64,000 bases of DNA from Sodalis ligni. GTDB taxonomy: Bacteria > Pseudomonadota > Gammaproteobacteria > Enterobacterales > Enterobacteriaceae. Of this stretch, positions 30,492 through 41,241 are shown in pieces (position 1 is the stretch's first letter; each line of letters starts with the position of its first letter). Both the position numbers and the translations under genes were made by a program. Below the pieces are notes generated by a model that made no database searches, was not told the DNA's origin, and worked only from the letters and a program-made list of their open reading frames with translations. The DNA is taken from the NCBI RefSeq assembly GCF_016865525.2, contig NZ_CP075169.1, positions 3,472,337-3,536,336 on the forward strand, in the 5' to 3' direction.

Positions 30492-33400
30492 CTACAATTT
30501 CAGCACCAGCAGATGGCTGCCGCCATCCAATAGGGTGTGTACCCGGCCTTCGGTCAAGTCCAGCGGATGATTGTCCAACAGCGCCTCGGTAATGCCGCGG
30601 GAGCGCAGCCCGCTGTTGGTGACCTCAATACTGAAGCGGGTATTCATGACGTTCACTTCGGCATCGAAGCCCGGCCAGCTGGACGGGATGCAAGGATCGA
30701 CCACCAGCCTATCCCCTTCCCGGCGGATGCCCAGGATGCCTTCCACCCCGGCGCGGTACATCCAGCCCGCCGAACCGGTATACCAGGTCCAGCCGCCGCG
30801 GCCGACATGGGGCGCCACTGAGTAGACATCGGCGGCGATTACATAGGGCTCCACCTTATAGCGCGCCACGTCGTCCGGCGTGCGGGCGTGATTGATGGGA
30901 TTGAGCAGCGAGAACAAATCATGGGCTTTATCCCCTTGATTGAGCCCGACGAACGCCAGGATGGCCCACATGGCGGCATGGGTATACTGACCGCCGTTTT
31001 CCCGCAGTCCGGGCGGATAGCCCTTGATGTAACCCGGATCGTGCTCGGTTTTATCGAAGGGCGGCGTAAACAGCAGCGCCAGCATATCCTCGCGACGGAT
31101 TAACAGCTTGTCCAGCGATGTCATGGCCTGGGCGGCCCGCTTGGGATCGGCCGCGCCGGATAATACCGACCAGGATTGCGCAATGGAATCAATGCGGCAT
31201 TCGTCGTTATCCTTGCTGCCCAGCCAGGTGCCGTCATCGAAGGTCGCGCGGCGGTACCATTCTCCGTCCCAGGCTTCCCGCTCGATGGCGGCGCGCAGGG
31301 CTTCAGCACGAATCCGCCATTGGGCTGCCCGTTCCGGTTCCCGTTGCTCAACCCAGGGGGTAAACAGCGCCAGGGTTTTTAACAGCAGCCAGCCGAGCCA
31401 GACGCTTTCCCCTTTACCGCCCTCTCCCACCCGGTTCATGCCGTCATTCCAGTCGCCGGTTCCCATCAGCGGCAGTCCATGCTCGCCAAAGAGCGTCAGG
31501 GTCTGCTCCAGGCCCTGCACACAGTGCTGGTAAACGGTGGCGCTTTCGGCGGCGGCCATCGGCTGGAAGAAAGCATCATGCTCTTCCGGCGCCAGATGCG
31601 GCCCGTCCAGATAGTACAGCACTTCATCCAGCACCGTTTCGTCGCGGCTGCAGTTGATATAGGTGGCAACGGCATAGGACAGCCAGACCCGGTCGTCGGA
31701 AATGCGGGTGCGGACGCCCTGGCCGGAATGCGGCAACCACCAATGCTGTACGTCTCCATCGATAAACTGGCGTCCCGCCGCCCTTAGCAGATGGCCGCGG
31801 GTCAGCTGGGGCTGGGCAAAGGTCAGCGCCATGCCGTCCTGCAGCTGATCGCGAAAGCCATAAGCGCCGCTGGCCTGATAAAAGCCGGACCGGGCCTGGA
31901 TTCGGCAAGCCTGGGTCTGATAGAGCAGCCAGCCGTTAAGCATGATGTCCATGGCAGGATCCGGCGTGGTGACCTGTATCGCCCCCAACCGCTGCTGCCA
32001 ATGCTGGGTGACCTGATTCAGCACCGCGTTCAGATCGGCGGCGCGGTAGGTTTCAATCAGCTGCCGCGCGCCCTGCGCCGAGTCGCTTTGACCAATAAAC
32101 CACACGACTTCCTGGCTTTGATTGGCCCCCAGCTCAATATGGGTTTGCAACACCGTGCAAGGGTCGAAACCGGCACCGCACGCGCCGCTGAGACGGCTGC
32201 CGTTCACCAGGGCGGCCGGGGAATTCATGCTGCCGTTGCGGCCGAGGAATTCGGTACGATCGGCGGTAAAGCCATCCTGCCGCCCGTCGAGATCGGCGAA
32301 CGCGACGCGGCCCTGGAAGGCCGTGGACCACGAATTGCGCACCAGCAACGCGCCGGGGCTTTCATCGCGCTCGGTAATAATGAAGGGTCCCGACGCGCCG
32401 CGGGAGGTGCCCAGCACCCATTCCGTATAGGCGGAGATGGATAAGCGCAGCGGCTGATCGCCAAGGTTATGTATGGTAAGCCGGGAAATTTTAATGGAAT
32501 CTTCCAGCGGAACGTACTGCAGCAGTTCGACGGCGGTGTGCTGGGTATGGTGTTCAAAACGGGAATAACCAAAACCATGGCGGGCCAGATAACGGCCGCC
32601 ATCGTCGATGGGGTGCAGTGTGGGGCTCCATAACTCGCCGGTGGCTTCATCACGGATATAAATGGCTTCGCCGCCATTGTCCGCCACCGCATCGTTCAGC
32701 CAAGGAGTGAGCTGATTTTCGCGGCTGTTTTGCGACCAGCTGTAACCGCTACCCCGGGCCGATACCAGAAACCCGAAGTCCGGATTGGCGATAACGTTGA
32801 TCCAGGGCGCGGGCGGCCTCGTCTGGGCATCCATGACCGTGACATATTCGCGACCGTGGCGGGCAAAGCCGCCGGTGCCGTTGAAGAACGCCAGATCCGC
32901 CGGCAATGGGATCTGCGCCGCCACCGGCAGTTTCAACCTGCGCTGCGGCAGCATCGTCACCGGCGGCAGTTCCAGCTCCGCCAATTGGGTGGAGATGCGG
33001 CCCCGTCTGGCCAACAGCGAGACCCGCGCCACGGATTGCAACAGCATCCGCGCCTCATGGCTTATCAAATCAGCGCGCAGCGTATAGACGCTGCCCCTGG
33101 AAGATTCACCGGCGTAACGCGGGCGCGACTGGCTGCTGCGCACCGCGGTATCGATGGCCACCTGCAAATCCTGCATATAAGAGGAAGAGTGCTCATTGAT
33201 GATCACCACATCAACGCTCAACAGCTTCATGTGCCAATATTCCTGGGCGCGCAGCAGCTGTTTCACCTGGGCGATGTCCTGGATATCGTCGATACGCAGT
33301 AATACGATGGGCAAATCGCCGGAGATGGACAAAGGCCAAAGATCGGATTGTTTGCCCGCCCCACGGATAATGGTATCGGAAGGCGGACGAAAACGGGCGT

Positions 33401-36400
33401 CGGTATACAGCAGCGGCGCGGCCAGGCGCTGGAAATCCGCCGCCTCTTCGGTGTTAATCCCCAGATGGCGCAGTTGCACCTGTGCTTGGGTCCAGGCCAG
33501 GGTCTTCGCGCGCTTATAGGCGCTGCGGTCATGATGTTTATCAATCAGGGCCAGTAATTCCGCTTCGCTGCCGGCCACCAGCGTCCAGAAGGTGACACGC
33601 ACCGAACTGCCGGCGGGAATACGCACCTGGCGGCGCAGGGAGAAGATGGGGTCAAGCACCGTGCCGACGGTATTGGACAGCGGCTGCCGGCCCTGGATCG
33701 CCTCGCTGTGAAGAGGTGAAATGCCGGTGCCGATAAAACGCGCCCGATCGGTTTCATATTGCGGGTCAGCGATGCTTTCCCCTTCGACAATGGCCAAATG
33801 GGCCGCCCATACCCGCGGTTCCTGCGGCGTGCGGGGGCGGCGGGTGGCGATAAGCGCAGTGAACTCCGGCAAATAGCGGGTCTGTACGAACATTTTAGCG
33901 AACGCCGGATGGGCGGCATCGGTATTGGCGGAGGCCAGCACAAGCTCCGCATAGGAGGTCAGCTCCACTTCCCGCACGCGGCGGCCGCTGTTGGTGAGCA
34001 TGACGCGCCTGACTTCACCGTCATCCTCGCCGGACACCAGGACATTCAAGGTGGTGGTAAGGGTACGGTCATGGTGAATGAAGGTCGCGTCGTCTTCGCT
34101 GAAAATCACCTGGTTGAAGGACTTGCCTTGCAAGGCGCGAATCCGTCGTTCGCTCATGGCGGTCATGCCCTGGGTTTGCAAACCCGCCGCCCAGATTTTT
34201 CCGCTGCGCAGATCGCGAAAACGGATAAACGAGCGGGCGTCGTCACGGGTGACGTCTTCCCGCCAGCGGGTGATGGCGATATCGCCCCAGCGACTGTAGC
34301 CGCCGCCGGCGACGGTAAGCATCACCGCATAATGTCCGTTGGAGACCATATGGACCACCGGCGCGCCGGGGGGTATGGCGGAGAACCGACGCTGACTCAT
34401 CAGGTTGAGGCCTGATTTATCCACCGCCCGTTTCACTTCCTCGGCATGGGGTTTGGCCATGGCCACTTCGCGCGGCATTCTTTCCTGCAACAGCAGTTCG
34501 CACGACTGGATCATCGGTTCCCGATGGAAACGTTCACGCATGATGCCCTGCTGCAGGGTATTATTCAGCGCCACCAGCGTCATGCCCTGGTGATGCGCCA
34601 TATAGCTGCGCACCACCGCCACTTTTTGTTTTTCAGGCAGTCTGGCGGCGGTAAAATCCAGGGCCTCGTAAAAACCGAATGTACCCTTCGCGCCCAATTG
34701 CGCCAACCGGCGGTAGTTTTCCACCGCGCCCAGGCTGTCCACCATGGAGGCCAGACCGGTGGCGTAGGGGGCGATTACGCTGTTTTGCGCCAATCCGCGC
34801 TGCAGTCCAAGACCCGGCACGCCGAAATTGGAGTATTGATAGGTAAAGTCCAGATCGCGGGCATTGTAAGCCGACTCAGAAATCCCCCAGGGGATATGCA
34901 GGGAGTGGCCGTAGGCCTGCTGATGCGCCACCACCACCCGGTTGGTTTGCTCCAGCAGGGTGCCGGCCGCCGCGCGCATCACCAGCGACGGCATCAGGTA
35001 TTCAAACATGGAACCCGACCAGGAAATCAGCGCGGCGCCTTTGCCGGAGCGGATAGCGGCGCGGCTCAGCCGGAACCAGTGCTTGGTGGGTATATCCCCC
35101 TTGGCGATGGCAAACAGGCTGGCCAGGCGGGCTTCGGACGCCAACAGGTCATAACAGCTGCTGTCGAGCTGGTTATCGGTGAAGGAGTAGCCGATGGACA
35201 GCAGTTTGCGTTCGTCATCCACCAGGAAACGGAAATCCATGTCCAGAGCCAGCGCGCGGGCGGTGTCCGCCAGCGATTGCAGACGAACGTTCAGGGTCGC
35301 CGCCGGCGCCAGGGCAGTTTGCAGATCCTCGTAATGGGCGTTTAGACCGGTTTTCAAAGCCTCCAGCCAGAACAGCAAGGTGGATTCGGGGGTCTCCTCC
35401 ATCAGGGCCAGCATATCAATGACCAGCCCATGCGCCTCTTCCGCCAGTACCTGGAGCTTTTGCAGCAGGATTTCCTCCGGCTGGCCTTCCGCCAGTTGGC
35501 GATCGATTTCATCCAGGGCCACCGTCAGCGGCAGATTGTCCAGTTCCGGCGTTATTTTCAGCGCCTGGCGGATCAGCAGCAAATGATCGCGGGTGCCGGC
35601 GCGCCAGGTGGGAGCGATGGGGTGATTCAGCCACTCTTCGCAGGCATTGGCCAATGCGATGAGGTGGCCGGCCAGATTGCCGCTGTCTACCGACGAGACA
35701 TAGGCCGGCGTCAATGCCTCAAGCGTCCGGGTTTCGTACCAATTGAAAAAGTGCCCGCGGTAGCGCTGCAGCTTGAGCAGGGACTCAAAGGTCGCTTCAA
35801 GCCGTTCCAATGTCGCGCCGGTTCCGGTCCAGCCAAAATCCCGCGCCGTGACCGAAGACAGCAAATACAGGCCGATATTGGTGGGCGAGGTACGGTGGGC
35901 GATAACCGGCCGCGGATCTTCCTGGAAGTTATCCGGCGGCAGCATATTATCCACCGGCGTCACAAAGGTTTCGAAAAACCGCCAGGTACGGCGGGCAATC
36001 AACCGCATTTCCTGGGTTTCATCGGCATCAAGCTTAGACTTCGGCTTGATGACCGGCGCCCGGCTAGCCCAGTACGCCATCACCGGCGCCAAGAGCCACA
36101 GCAGGACAAATACCCCCGCCAGCGGCCAATTCCAGGGTGCGAAAACCAGTACCGCCGCCACCATGACCAGCGCCAACAGGAGACTGAACGACATGTGCCG
36201 GCAATAATTCCATAACGTCGGACGCGGGCTGCCGCCGGTCTGTGCCGAGGTGGTCCACTCCAGCAGTTTGCGATGGCTAAAACCGATGCGGTAAATCGAG
36301 CGGGCAATGGCGTCGCACATCTGCCAGCCATGATCGGCCATAAAAACCACTTGCATCAGGATCCGCAGCAGGGCATAGCGAAAATCGCTGGCGACATTGA

Positions 36401-39011
36401 TCAGATGCTTGCTCAGGGGGATCCGACGGCGGCTCGGCAGAAGATCGCAGAAAATGGGGATTAGCGAAGGAATGGCGATAGCCGCCAGGATAAACCCGGT
36501 GGCAGTCAGCGCCAGAGGCGCGGGCAGCAGCCAGCTCCAGCCCAGGGCCAGCAGGCAGCAGGGCGCCATCAGCGAACGGCGCAGGTTATCGATCATTTTC
36601 CAGCGGCCCACGGCGGGAACCGGGCTTAATCCACCGTGTCCGTTGAGGATCCAGGGCAATAATTGCCAGTCTCCCCGGGTCCAGCGATGCTGCCTTTTGA
36701 GCACCACATCGTAACGTGCCGGAGAATCTTCCACCAGTTCCACATCGGATGCCAGCCCTGCCCGGGCATAGATACCTTCGAACAGATCGTGGCTGAGCAG
36801 CGTGTTGGCGGGGATGCGATTGTTAAGGGCCGCTTCAAAAGCGTCCACATCATAGATGCCTTTACCGGTGTAGGAGCCTTCGCCGAATAAATCCTGATAG
36901 ACATCCGACACCGCCGAGGCATAAGGATCCAGGCCGCCCGGGCCGGAGAAGACCCGTTGGTAGACGGAACCGTCGGTACCCAGCGGCAAGGAAGGGGTTA
37001 CACGGGGCTGCAGGATGCCGTAGCCGGCGATGATGCGTTTACCCAGGCGGTCAAATTTCGGCCGGTTAAGGGGATGGGCCATTTTACCCACCAATTGCAG
37101 CGCGGTATCACGCGGCAGGCGGGTATCGGCATCCAGTGTTATCACATAGCGCACGTTTTCAGGCACCCGGCTGCCGTCAATAAAACTGGTGTCGGCGGCG
37201 CCGCGCAAAAAACGGTTCAGTTCATGTAGTTTTCCCCGTTTACGCTCCCACCCCATCCAGCAGCCTTCCTGTTCATTGAACACGCGGCGGCGGTGCAGCA
37301 ACAGAAAACGTTCCCCCGCCGGGCCGGGACCGTGGCGCTGATTCAGCCGGTCGATCCCCTCCCTGGCGCAGGCGATTAACGCCTCGTCCCCAGGCAGGTT
37401 TTCCAGCGGGGCATCCAAACTGTCGGAGAGCAGCGCAAAGGTTAAATCCCCTTCGCCGCTCGCCAGAAAATGCACTTCCAGGCGTTCAATCTGTTCATTG
37501 ATATCATTTTCATCGCCGAGCAGTACCGGTACCACAACCATGGTGCGAAGCCGGGTCGGCACGCCCTCGTTCAGGGCCAGTCCCGCCAGGGGCGAGGCGC
37601 CGAGCCGCCAGTTCACCAGGCGGTTGACCAAGGCGCAGGCGGCCTCGCTGGCCACGGGCAGCACCAGGATGACGAATCCGATAAGCCAGCCGATCCCGGC
37701 GGCGTGACGGAACAGAGCCGCCGTTTCCACCGCCGCCAGCAATCCCAGCAGGACGATTGCGCCGGCATAGCCGGTAATGCCGGGTTGGATAACATAGCGG
37801 CTGATACGCAGGCGCCAGGGCGCCTTGAAGCCGAGATCCAGCTCCAATGCCTGCCGTCCGCCGGCAATGAGATGATAACCCGGATCGCCCACGCGGGCGG
37901 CTTCGTCAGGGTCGGTTTGATCGGCGGCGGCGTCATGGGCCAGGGATAATACCCGTCCGGCAATGTCCAGTTCGCTGTAAGACGAACCGCGCGCCAACAG
38001 TTCGATGGCGCTGCGGTAAAGATTTCGGGTGGTGAAATTCATCTCGTCAAAGGTGCTGTGCTGACCGAGCCGTTCATCCACCATGCTGACGCTTTCAAAC
38101 AGCGTCGCCCAATCAATATCCGAAATTAAGCGCATGCTGGTAATGATGTTGCGCACCGTGACGTTGGATGCCCCCAGACGCTGCTGGGCATTCTGCACGA
38201 TGGCTTCAATGGAGCTGTCCTGCTGGGCTAATCGTTTTTCCAGCCAGCTCAATGCCGGCGTGGTGCGGGGATCCTGATTACGCAAGCGTTTAGCCAGCTG
38301 CGCGGCGAAATGTTCGTTCAGCGGCGAGGCGTAACTGTCCAGATGCGCCGCAGCCATGGCCGCCAGCGCGTCGCCTTTGGTCAACAGGCGGTTGGCAAGA
38401 TTTTCCGCCCGCTGGCGGGCCTCGCGCCCTTCGTCTATTTGATCCGCCAGCCGCCGCAAATTCTCAATCAATACAATGCGCAGGGTAATGGCCACCGCCC
38501 AAAGTTCACCGATGGTCAGGGGCTGGACCCGCTGGTAGGCATTGATAAAGCGTTTGAGGTTTTCCGGATCGAAATGGCTGTCGGTATGGGCGATAAACGC
38601 CCAGGCCAGACCGAATACCCGGGGATAGCCGGCAAAAGGCCCTTGAGACAGTTTTGGCAGCAGACGATAAAAACTGGGCGGCAAATCCTCGCGGATTTCA
38701 CGTATTTGCGCTTCGACCAAATGATAGTTATCCAGCAGCCACTCGGCGGCGGGAACCACGGTATTGCCCTTCTCCAGCTCCATGGCGCTGGAGCGATAGG
38801 CGGCCAGCAATACCGTCGCATTGTCATTCAGACGCTCATGCAGCGACAACACCTTCGGCGGCCGGTCCGTGACCTTCTGGGCCGCTGCCAGGCTCTCGGC
38901 ATGCTGCTCAAGGCGCTCGGCGCCGAATAATTCTTTCCTGACGGGAGCGCTGTCATTCCAGGGGGTCGTGGTTTTAAGCAAATGCAGAAAATCAGCGAGC
39001 ATCTTTTTCAT
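30492..39011 (-). CDS. Cyclic beta-1,2-glucan synthase (NdvB/Cgs type)
   Basis: A 2839-residue inner-membrane enzyme, close to the length of Brucella Cgs, that should prime, elongate and cyclise periplasmic beta-1,2-glucans. Membrane segments lie near residues 404-455 and 800-960. Between them is the glycosyltransferase domain, with TLDADTRLP near residue 628 and QHRWTRGDW near 775. A glucoamylase-like region follows near residues 1200-1500. The C-terminal half carries GH94 phosphorylase-type domains with TGDWNDGMNRVGEGG near residue 2518, which set glucan length. Despite 8.5 kb the frame is unbroken. It lies between mviM and murJ, which are adjacent in E. coli, so it was inserted there or lost elsewhere. 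Confidence 0.95.
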   Translation of the reverse strand: MKKMLADFLHLLKTTTPWNDSAPVRKELFGAERLEQHAESLAAAQKVTDRPPKVLSLHERLNDNATVLLAAYRSSAMELEKGNTVVPAAEWLLDNYHLVEAQIREIREDLPPSFYRLLPKLSQGPFAGYPRVFGLAWAFIAHTDSHFDPENLKRFINAYQRVQPLTIGELWAVAITLRIVLIENLRRLADQIDEGREARQRAENLANRLLTKGDALAAMAAAHLDSYASPLNEHFAAQLAKRLRNQDPRTTPALSWLEKRLAQQDSSIEAIVQNAQQRLGASNVTVRNIITSMRLISDIDWATLFESVSMVDERLGQHSTFDEMNFTTRNLYRSAIELLARGSSYSELDIAGRVLSLAHDAAADQTDPDEAARVGDPGYHLIAGGRQALELDLGFKAPWRLRISRYVIQPGITGYAGAIVLLGLLAAVETAALFRHAAGIGWLIGFVILVLPVASEAACALVNRLVNWRLGASPLAGLALNEGVPTRLRTMVVVPVLLGDENDINEQIERLEVHFLASGEGDLTFALLSDSLDAPLENLPGDEALIACAREGIDRLNQRHGPGPAGERFLLLHRRRVFNEQEGCWMGWERKRGKLHELNRFLRGAADTSFIDGSRVPENVRYVITLDADTRLPRDTALQLVGKMAHPLNRPKFDRLGKRIIAGYGILQPRVTPSLPLGTDGSVYQRVFSGPGGLDPYASAVSDVYQDLFGEGSYTGKGIYDVDAFEAALNNRIPANTLLSHDLFEGIYARAGLASDVELVEDSPARYDVVLKRQHRWTRGDWQLLPWILNGHGGLSPVPAVGRWKMIDNLRRSLMAPCCLLALGWSWLLPAPLALTATGFILAAIAIPSLIPIFCDLLPSRRRIPLSKHLINVASDFRYALLRILMQVVFMADHGWQMCDAIARSIYRIGFSHRKLLEWTTSAQTGGSPRPTLWNYCRHMSFSLLLALVMVAAVLVFAPWNWPLAGVFVLLWLLAPVMAYWASRAPVIKPKSKLDADETQEMRLIARRTWRFFETFVTPVDNMLPPDNFQEDPRPVIAHRTSPTNIGLYLLSSVTARDFGWTGTGATLERLEATFESLLKLQRYRGHFFNWYETRTLEALTPAYVSSVDSGNLAGHLIALANACEEWLNHPIAPTWRAGTRDHLLLIRQALKITPELDNLPLTVALDEIDRQLAEGQPEEILLQKLQVLAEEAHGLVIDMLALMEETPESTLLFWLEALKTGLNAHYEDLQTALAPAATLNVRLQSLADTARALALDMDFRFLVDDERKLLSIGYSFTDNQLDSSCYDLLASEARLASLFAIAKGDIPTKHWFRLSRAAIRSGKGAALISWSGSMFEYLMPSLVMRAAAGTLLEQTNRVVVAHQQAYGHSLHIPWGISESAYNARDLDFTYQYSNFGVPGLGLQRGLAQNSVIAPYATGLASMVDSLGAVENYRRLAQLGAKGTFGFYEALDFTAARLPEKQKVAVVRSYMAHHQGMTLVALNNTLQQGIMRERFHREPMIQSCELLLQERMPREVAMAKPHAEEVKRAVDKSGLNLMSQRRFSAIPPGAPVVHMVSNGHYAVMLTVAGGGYSRWGDIAITRWREDVTRDDARSFIRFRDLRSGKIWAAGLQTQGMTAMSERRIRALQGKSFNQVIFSEDDATFIHHDRTLTTTLNVLVSGEDDGEVRRVMLTNSGRRVREVELTSYAELVLASANTDAAHPAFAKMFVQTRYLPEFTALIATRRPRTPQEPRVWAAHLAIVEGESIADPQYETDRARFIGTGISPLHSEAIQGRQPLSNTVGTVLDPIFSLRRQVRIPAGSSVRVTFWTLVAGSEAELLALIDKHHDRSAYKRAKTLAWTQAQVQLRHLGINTEEAADFQRLAAPLLYTDARFRPPSDTIIRGAGKQSDLWPLSISGDLPIVLLRIDDIQDIAQVKQLLRAQEYWHMKLLSVDVVIINEHSSSYMQDLQVAIDTAVRSSQSRPRYAGESSRGSVYTLRADLISHEARMLLQSVARVSLLARRGRISTQLAELELPPVTMLPQRRLKLPVAAQIPLPADLAFFNGTGGFARHGREYVTVMDAQTRPPAPWINVIANPDFGFLVSARGSGYSWSQNSRENQLTPWLNDAVADNGGEAIYIRDEATGELWSPTLHPIDDGGRYLARHGFGYSRFEHHTQHTAVELLQYVPLEDSIKISRLTIHNLGDQPLRLSISAYTEWVLGTSRGASGPFIITERDESPGALLVRNSWSTAFQGRVAFADLDGRQDGFTADRTEFLGRNGSMNSPAALVNGSRLSGACGAGFDPCTVLQTHIELGANQSQEVVWFIGQSDSAQGARQLIETYRAADLNAVLNQVTQHWQQRLGAIQVTTPDPAMDIMLNGWLLYQTQACRIQARSGFYQASGAYGFRDQLQDGMALTFAQPQLTRGHLLRAAGRQFIDGDVQHWWLPHSGQGVRTRISDDRVWLSYAVATYINCSRDETVLDEVLYYLDGPHLAPEEHDAFFQPMAAAESATVYQHCVQGLEQTLTLFGEHGLPLMGTGDWNDGMNRVGEGGKGESVWLGWLLLKTLALFTPWVEQREPERAAQWRIRAEALRAAIEREAWDGEWYRRATFDDGTWLGSKDNDECRIDSIAQSWSVLSGAADPKRAAQAMTSLDKLLIRREDMLALLFTPPFDKTEHDPGYIKGYPPGLRENGGQYTHAAMWAILAFVGLNQGDKAHDLFSLLNPINHARTPDDVARYKVEPYVIAADVYSVAPHVGRGGWTWYTGSAGWMYRAGVEGILGIRREGDRLVVDPCIPSSWPGFDAEVNVMNTRFSIEVTNSGLRSRGITEALLDNHPLDLTEGRVHTLLDGGSHLLVLKL

Positions 39012-39432
39012 AGGAGCCTTAAACCTGCGGCATCATGTCACAGGGGGATGAATAAAATGAATAAAAAACGAAATACCGTTCAGGCGGATGATATATTCCG
39101 CCATGTCATGGCCGGTTTCTTAGCCCTGGGGAAAGCAGCACTTTACGGCAGTGCCGGGATGAGATATGCCTTTTGAGGCATAAATGACATGTGATAATAA
39201 ATATGAAGGCAACCGGATTGCCAGACCCGCCCGGCCTGTGTGTTTACGCAGTGAAACCTTGAGGCAGTGAGCGGGTCCTCTGAATATGGACCATAAACCC
39301 CATTTGCGCCAATTCACCGATAAAAAATTGCATCCGCTATCGCAAACAGCATAAAAAATAGGCGGTTTGCGGCACGACATCACGCCGCCCCGCCGCGTTG
39401 ACAAGGAGTGGATACCGGACCGGAGACCAGGT
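39012..39432. other. Intergenic region upstream of the glucan synthase
   Basis: These 421 bases separate mviM from the glucan synthase on the same strand. I see no gene, strong hairpin or repeat. The stretch 39020-39080 is AT-rich and probably carries the synthase promoter. Confidence 0.45.
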
Positions 39433-40338
39433 CTACACCGGCAACCGTTCTATCCAGGACTGGGCGAGTATGGCCTGCTCGCCGCTCACCGAAGGGGAGG
39501 TCTGATTGCTCACCGCCTCGATAAAATGCCGCACCGCGCCGGTAAAGCCGCGCTGGGTTAAAATGGTCTGCCAGGGGGGGACCGGTAATTCACTGATAAT
39601 CCCCCGGCTTTCGCTGCGCCACAGCCGCATCTCTTCAATATGATACAGCGCGCCCGAGGTCACCGCGTCCACCGTTTCGCGCTGGCTGCCGGCCTGGCGG
39701 TGCATGCTGGTGGTAACGCTGCACTCTCCCTGCTGGAAATGGTGCTCCGCGTAGAGCATCTGGCCGGCTTCGTTGGCCCGCACCGTACCGCTGAGCAGTG
39801 TCGCCGCTCCGCCCGCCAGCCACAGCACGGTATCCACCACGTGAAGGTAATCGTCAAGCAGCGTGAATCGCAGATCCCGGGGACCGATACTGTCCTCGCG
39901 GTGTTTATCCATCCGGATGGAGGCCGGCTGGCGCAAGGTTTGTTTCAACTGCAGATAAAGCGGCGCGAAACGGCGGTTGAACCCCACCATGAGCGCGCAT
40001 TTGTGGCGCGCGGCCAGGGCCACCAGCTGTTCCGCCCGTTCCAGGCTGTCCGCCAGGGGTTTATCCACATAGACGTGAATACCGCGGGTGAGCAGAGACG
40101 CCACCACGTCGAAATGGGTGGCGGTGCTGGTATGCACGAATACCGCATCGCACCGTTGCGCCAAGGCGTCCAGGCTACCGAAACAATCAATGCGGTAACC
40201 CGCGCAAAGGGCCTGCGCCTTGGCCTGGTTGGGAGAGAACGCGCCCATTAGCCGCCAGTCCTGCTCCTGGCACAACAGCGGCAAATAGACTTTTTGCGCA
40301 ATGCCGCCCAATCCGACAATGCCGATGCGTAGGGTCAT
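39433..40338 (-). CDS. mviM: Gfo/Idh/MocA-family oxidoreductase MviM
   Basis: MviM is a putative NAD(P)-dependent dehydrogenase of unknown substrate. From ATG 40338 the product is 301 residues, opening MTLRIGIVGLGGIAQKVYLP, a dinucleotide-binding motif. The family block HVYVDKPLADSLERAEQLV carries the EKP-like motif as DKP. The earlier in-frame start would overlap rimJ and was rejected. It follows rimJ by 17 bases; yceH, which lies between them in E. coli, is absent. Confidence 0.92.
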   Translation of the reverse strand: MTLRIGIVGLGGIAQKVYLPLLCQEQDWRLMGAFSPNQAKAQALCAGYRIDCFGSLDALAQRCDAVFVHTSTATHFDVVASLLTRGIHVYVDKPLADSLERAEQLVALAARHKCALMVGFNRRFAPLYLQLKQTLRQPASIRMDKHREDSIGPRDLRFTLLDDYLHVVDTVLWLAGGAATLLSGTVRANEAGQMLYAEHHFQQGECSVTTSMHRQAGSQRETVDAVTSGALYHIEEMRLWRSESRGIISELPVPPWQTILTQRGFTGAVRHFIEAVSNQTSPSVSGEQAILAQSWIERLPV

Positions 40339-40355
40339 ATATTCTCCAGAGAATG

Positions 40356-40940
40356 TCAGCGTCCCGGCGTCCAGCCGGTATAGGTCAGCGCGGTCAACAC
40401 ATGGTCCCGCCATTTGCCGTCGATCATCAAATAATCCTTGGCATATCCTTCCCGTTCAAACCCGAGCCGCGCCAGCAGATTGCCGCTGCGCTTATTGTGC
40501 GGCATATAGTTGGCCATAATGCGGTGCATCTGCTGCTGCCGCTGCATATAGCGGATGGCGGATTGCAGGGCTTCGTACATCAGCCCCTGCCCTTGCCATT
40601 TTTCCCCCAGCGAGTAACCGAGAAAACAGGCATGGAAAGAGCCGCGCAGCACATTGCTGAAATTGGCCACGCCATAAATTTCATTTTCTTCCGGATCGAG
40701 CAAAATGAAATAGTAGGCGGTTCCCTGCCGGTGCATCTCGGTTATCAGCCCCAGCCGCGCCTGCCAGCCCGACGGGAAACAGTGGCTTTCATCACGAATG
40801 GGTTCCCAGGGCTTCAGGAAGGCCCGATTGCCGGCATAATAATCGGCCAGGCGATACGCGTCGCGTTCGTGGACCAAACGTACCACCATTCTGGCGGTAA
40901 CCAGTCGCACCTTCGGCGACGCTGAGCGATAGCCAAACAT
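40356..40940 (-). CDS. rimJ: Ribosomal protein S5 alanine N-acetyltransferase RimJ
   Basis: RimJ acetylates the N terminus of ribosomal protein S5. From ATG 40940 the product is 194 residues, as in E. coli, opening [18 protein letters not shown]. The GNAT acetyl-CoA motif is in [18 protein letters not shown] near residue 105, and the C terminus YTGWTPGR matches. It is divergent from mdtH across about 300 bases, the enteric arrangement. Confidence 0.96.
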   Translation of the reverse strand: MFGYRSASPKVRLVTARMVVRLVHERDAYRLADYYAGNRAFLKPWEPIRDESHCFPSGWQARLGLITEMHRQGTAYYFILLDPEENEIYGVANFSNVLRGSFHACFLGYSLGEKWQGQGLMYEALQSAIRYMQRQQQMHRIMANYMPHNKRSGNLLARLGFEREGYAKDYLMIDGKWRDHVLTALTYTGWTPGR

Positions 40941-41241
40941 CTTTCCTCCGCTATCAGGGCTATTTAACAACCATCATGGGGCACCCCGATCATGGGCCAT
41001 CATCACCCTTACGGCAAGAGCCTCGTCGCGCGCTGTAATAACTATAGCCTTTTCATTTCGCCATAATAAAAGCCGGCGGGAACTTTTTTTTCATCCCAGG
41101 GGGACAGAAAAGAGATCGTCCTCATAAATTATCGTTTTACTATTATTTTCGATGAAAAATATCCTGTCGGCAGGGGTTTCGTTATGGCGTCATAACGGTC
41201 AGAATGAAGATCCTTTGCAAAGATTTAACCTTTGGTGAAGT

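Noticed and set aside
31479..38930. Many long plus-strand open frames opposite the glucan synthase
   Set aside because: They are shadows of a GC-rich coding strand with no family matches; the minus-strand frame is unbroken and homologous.
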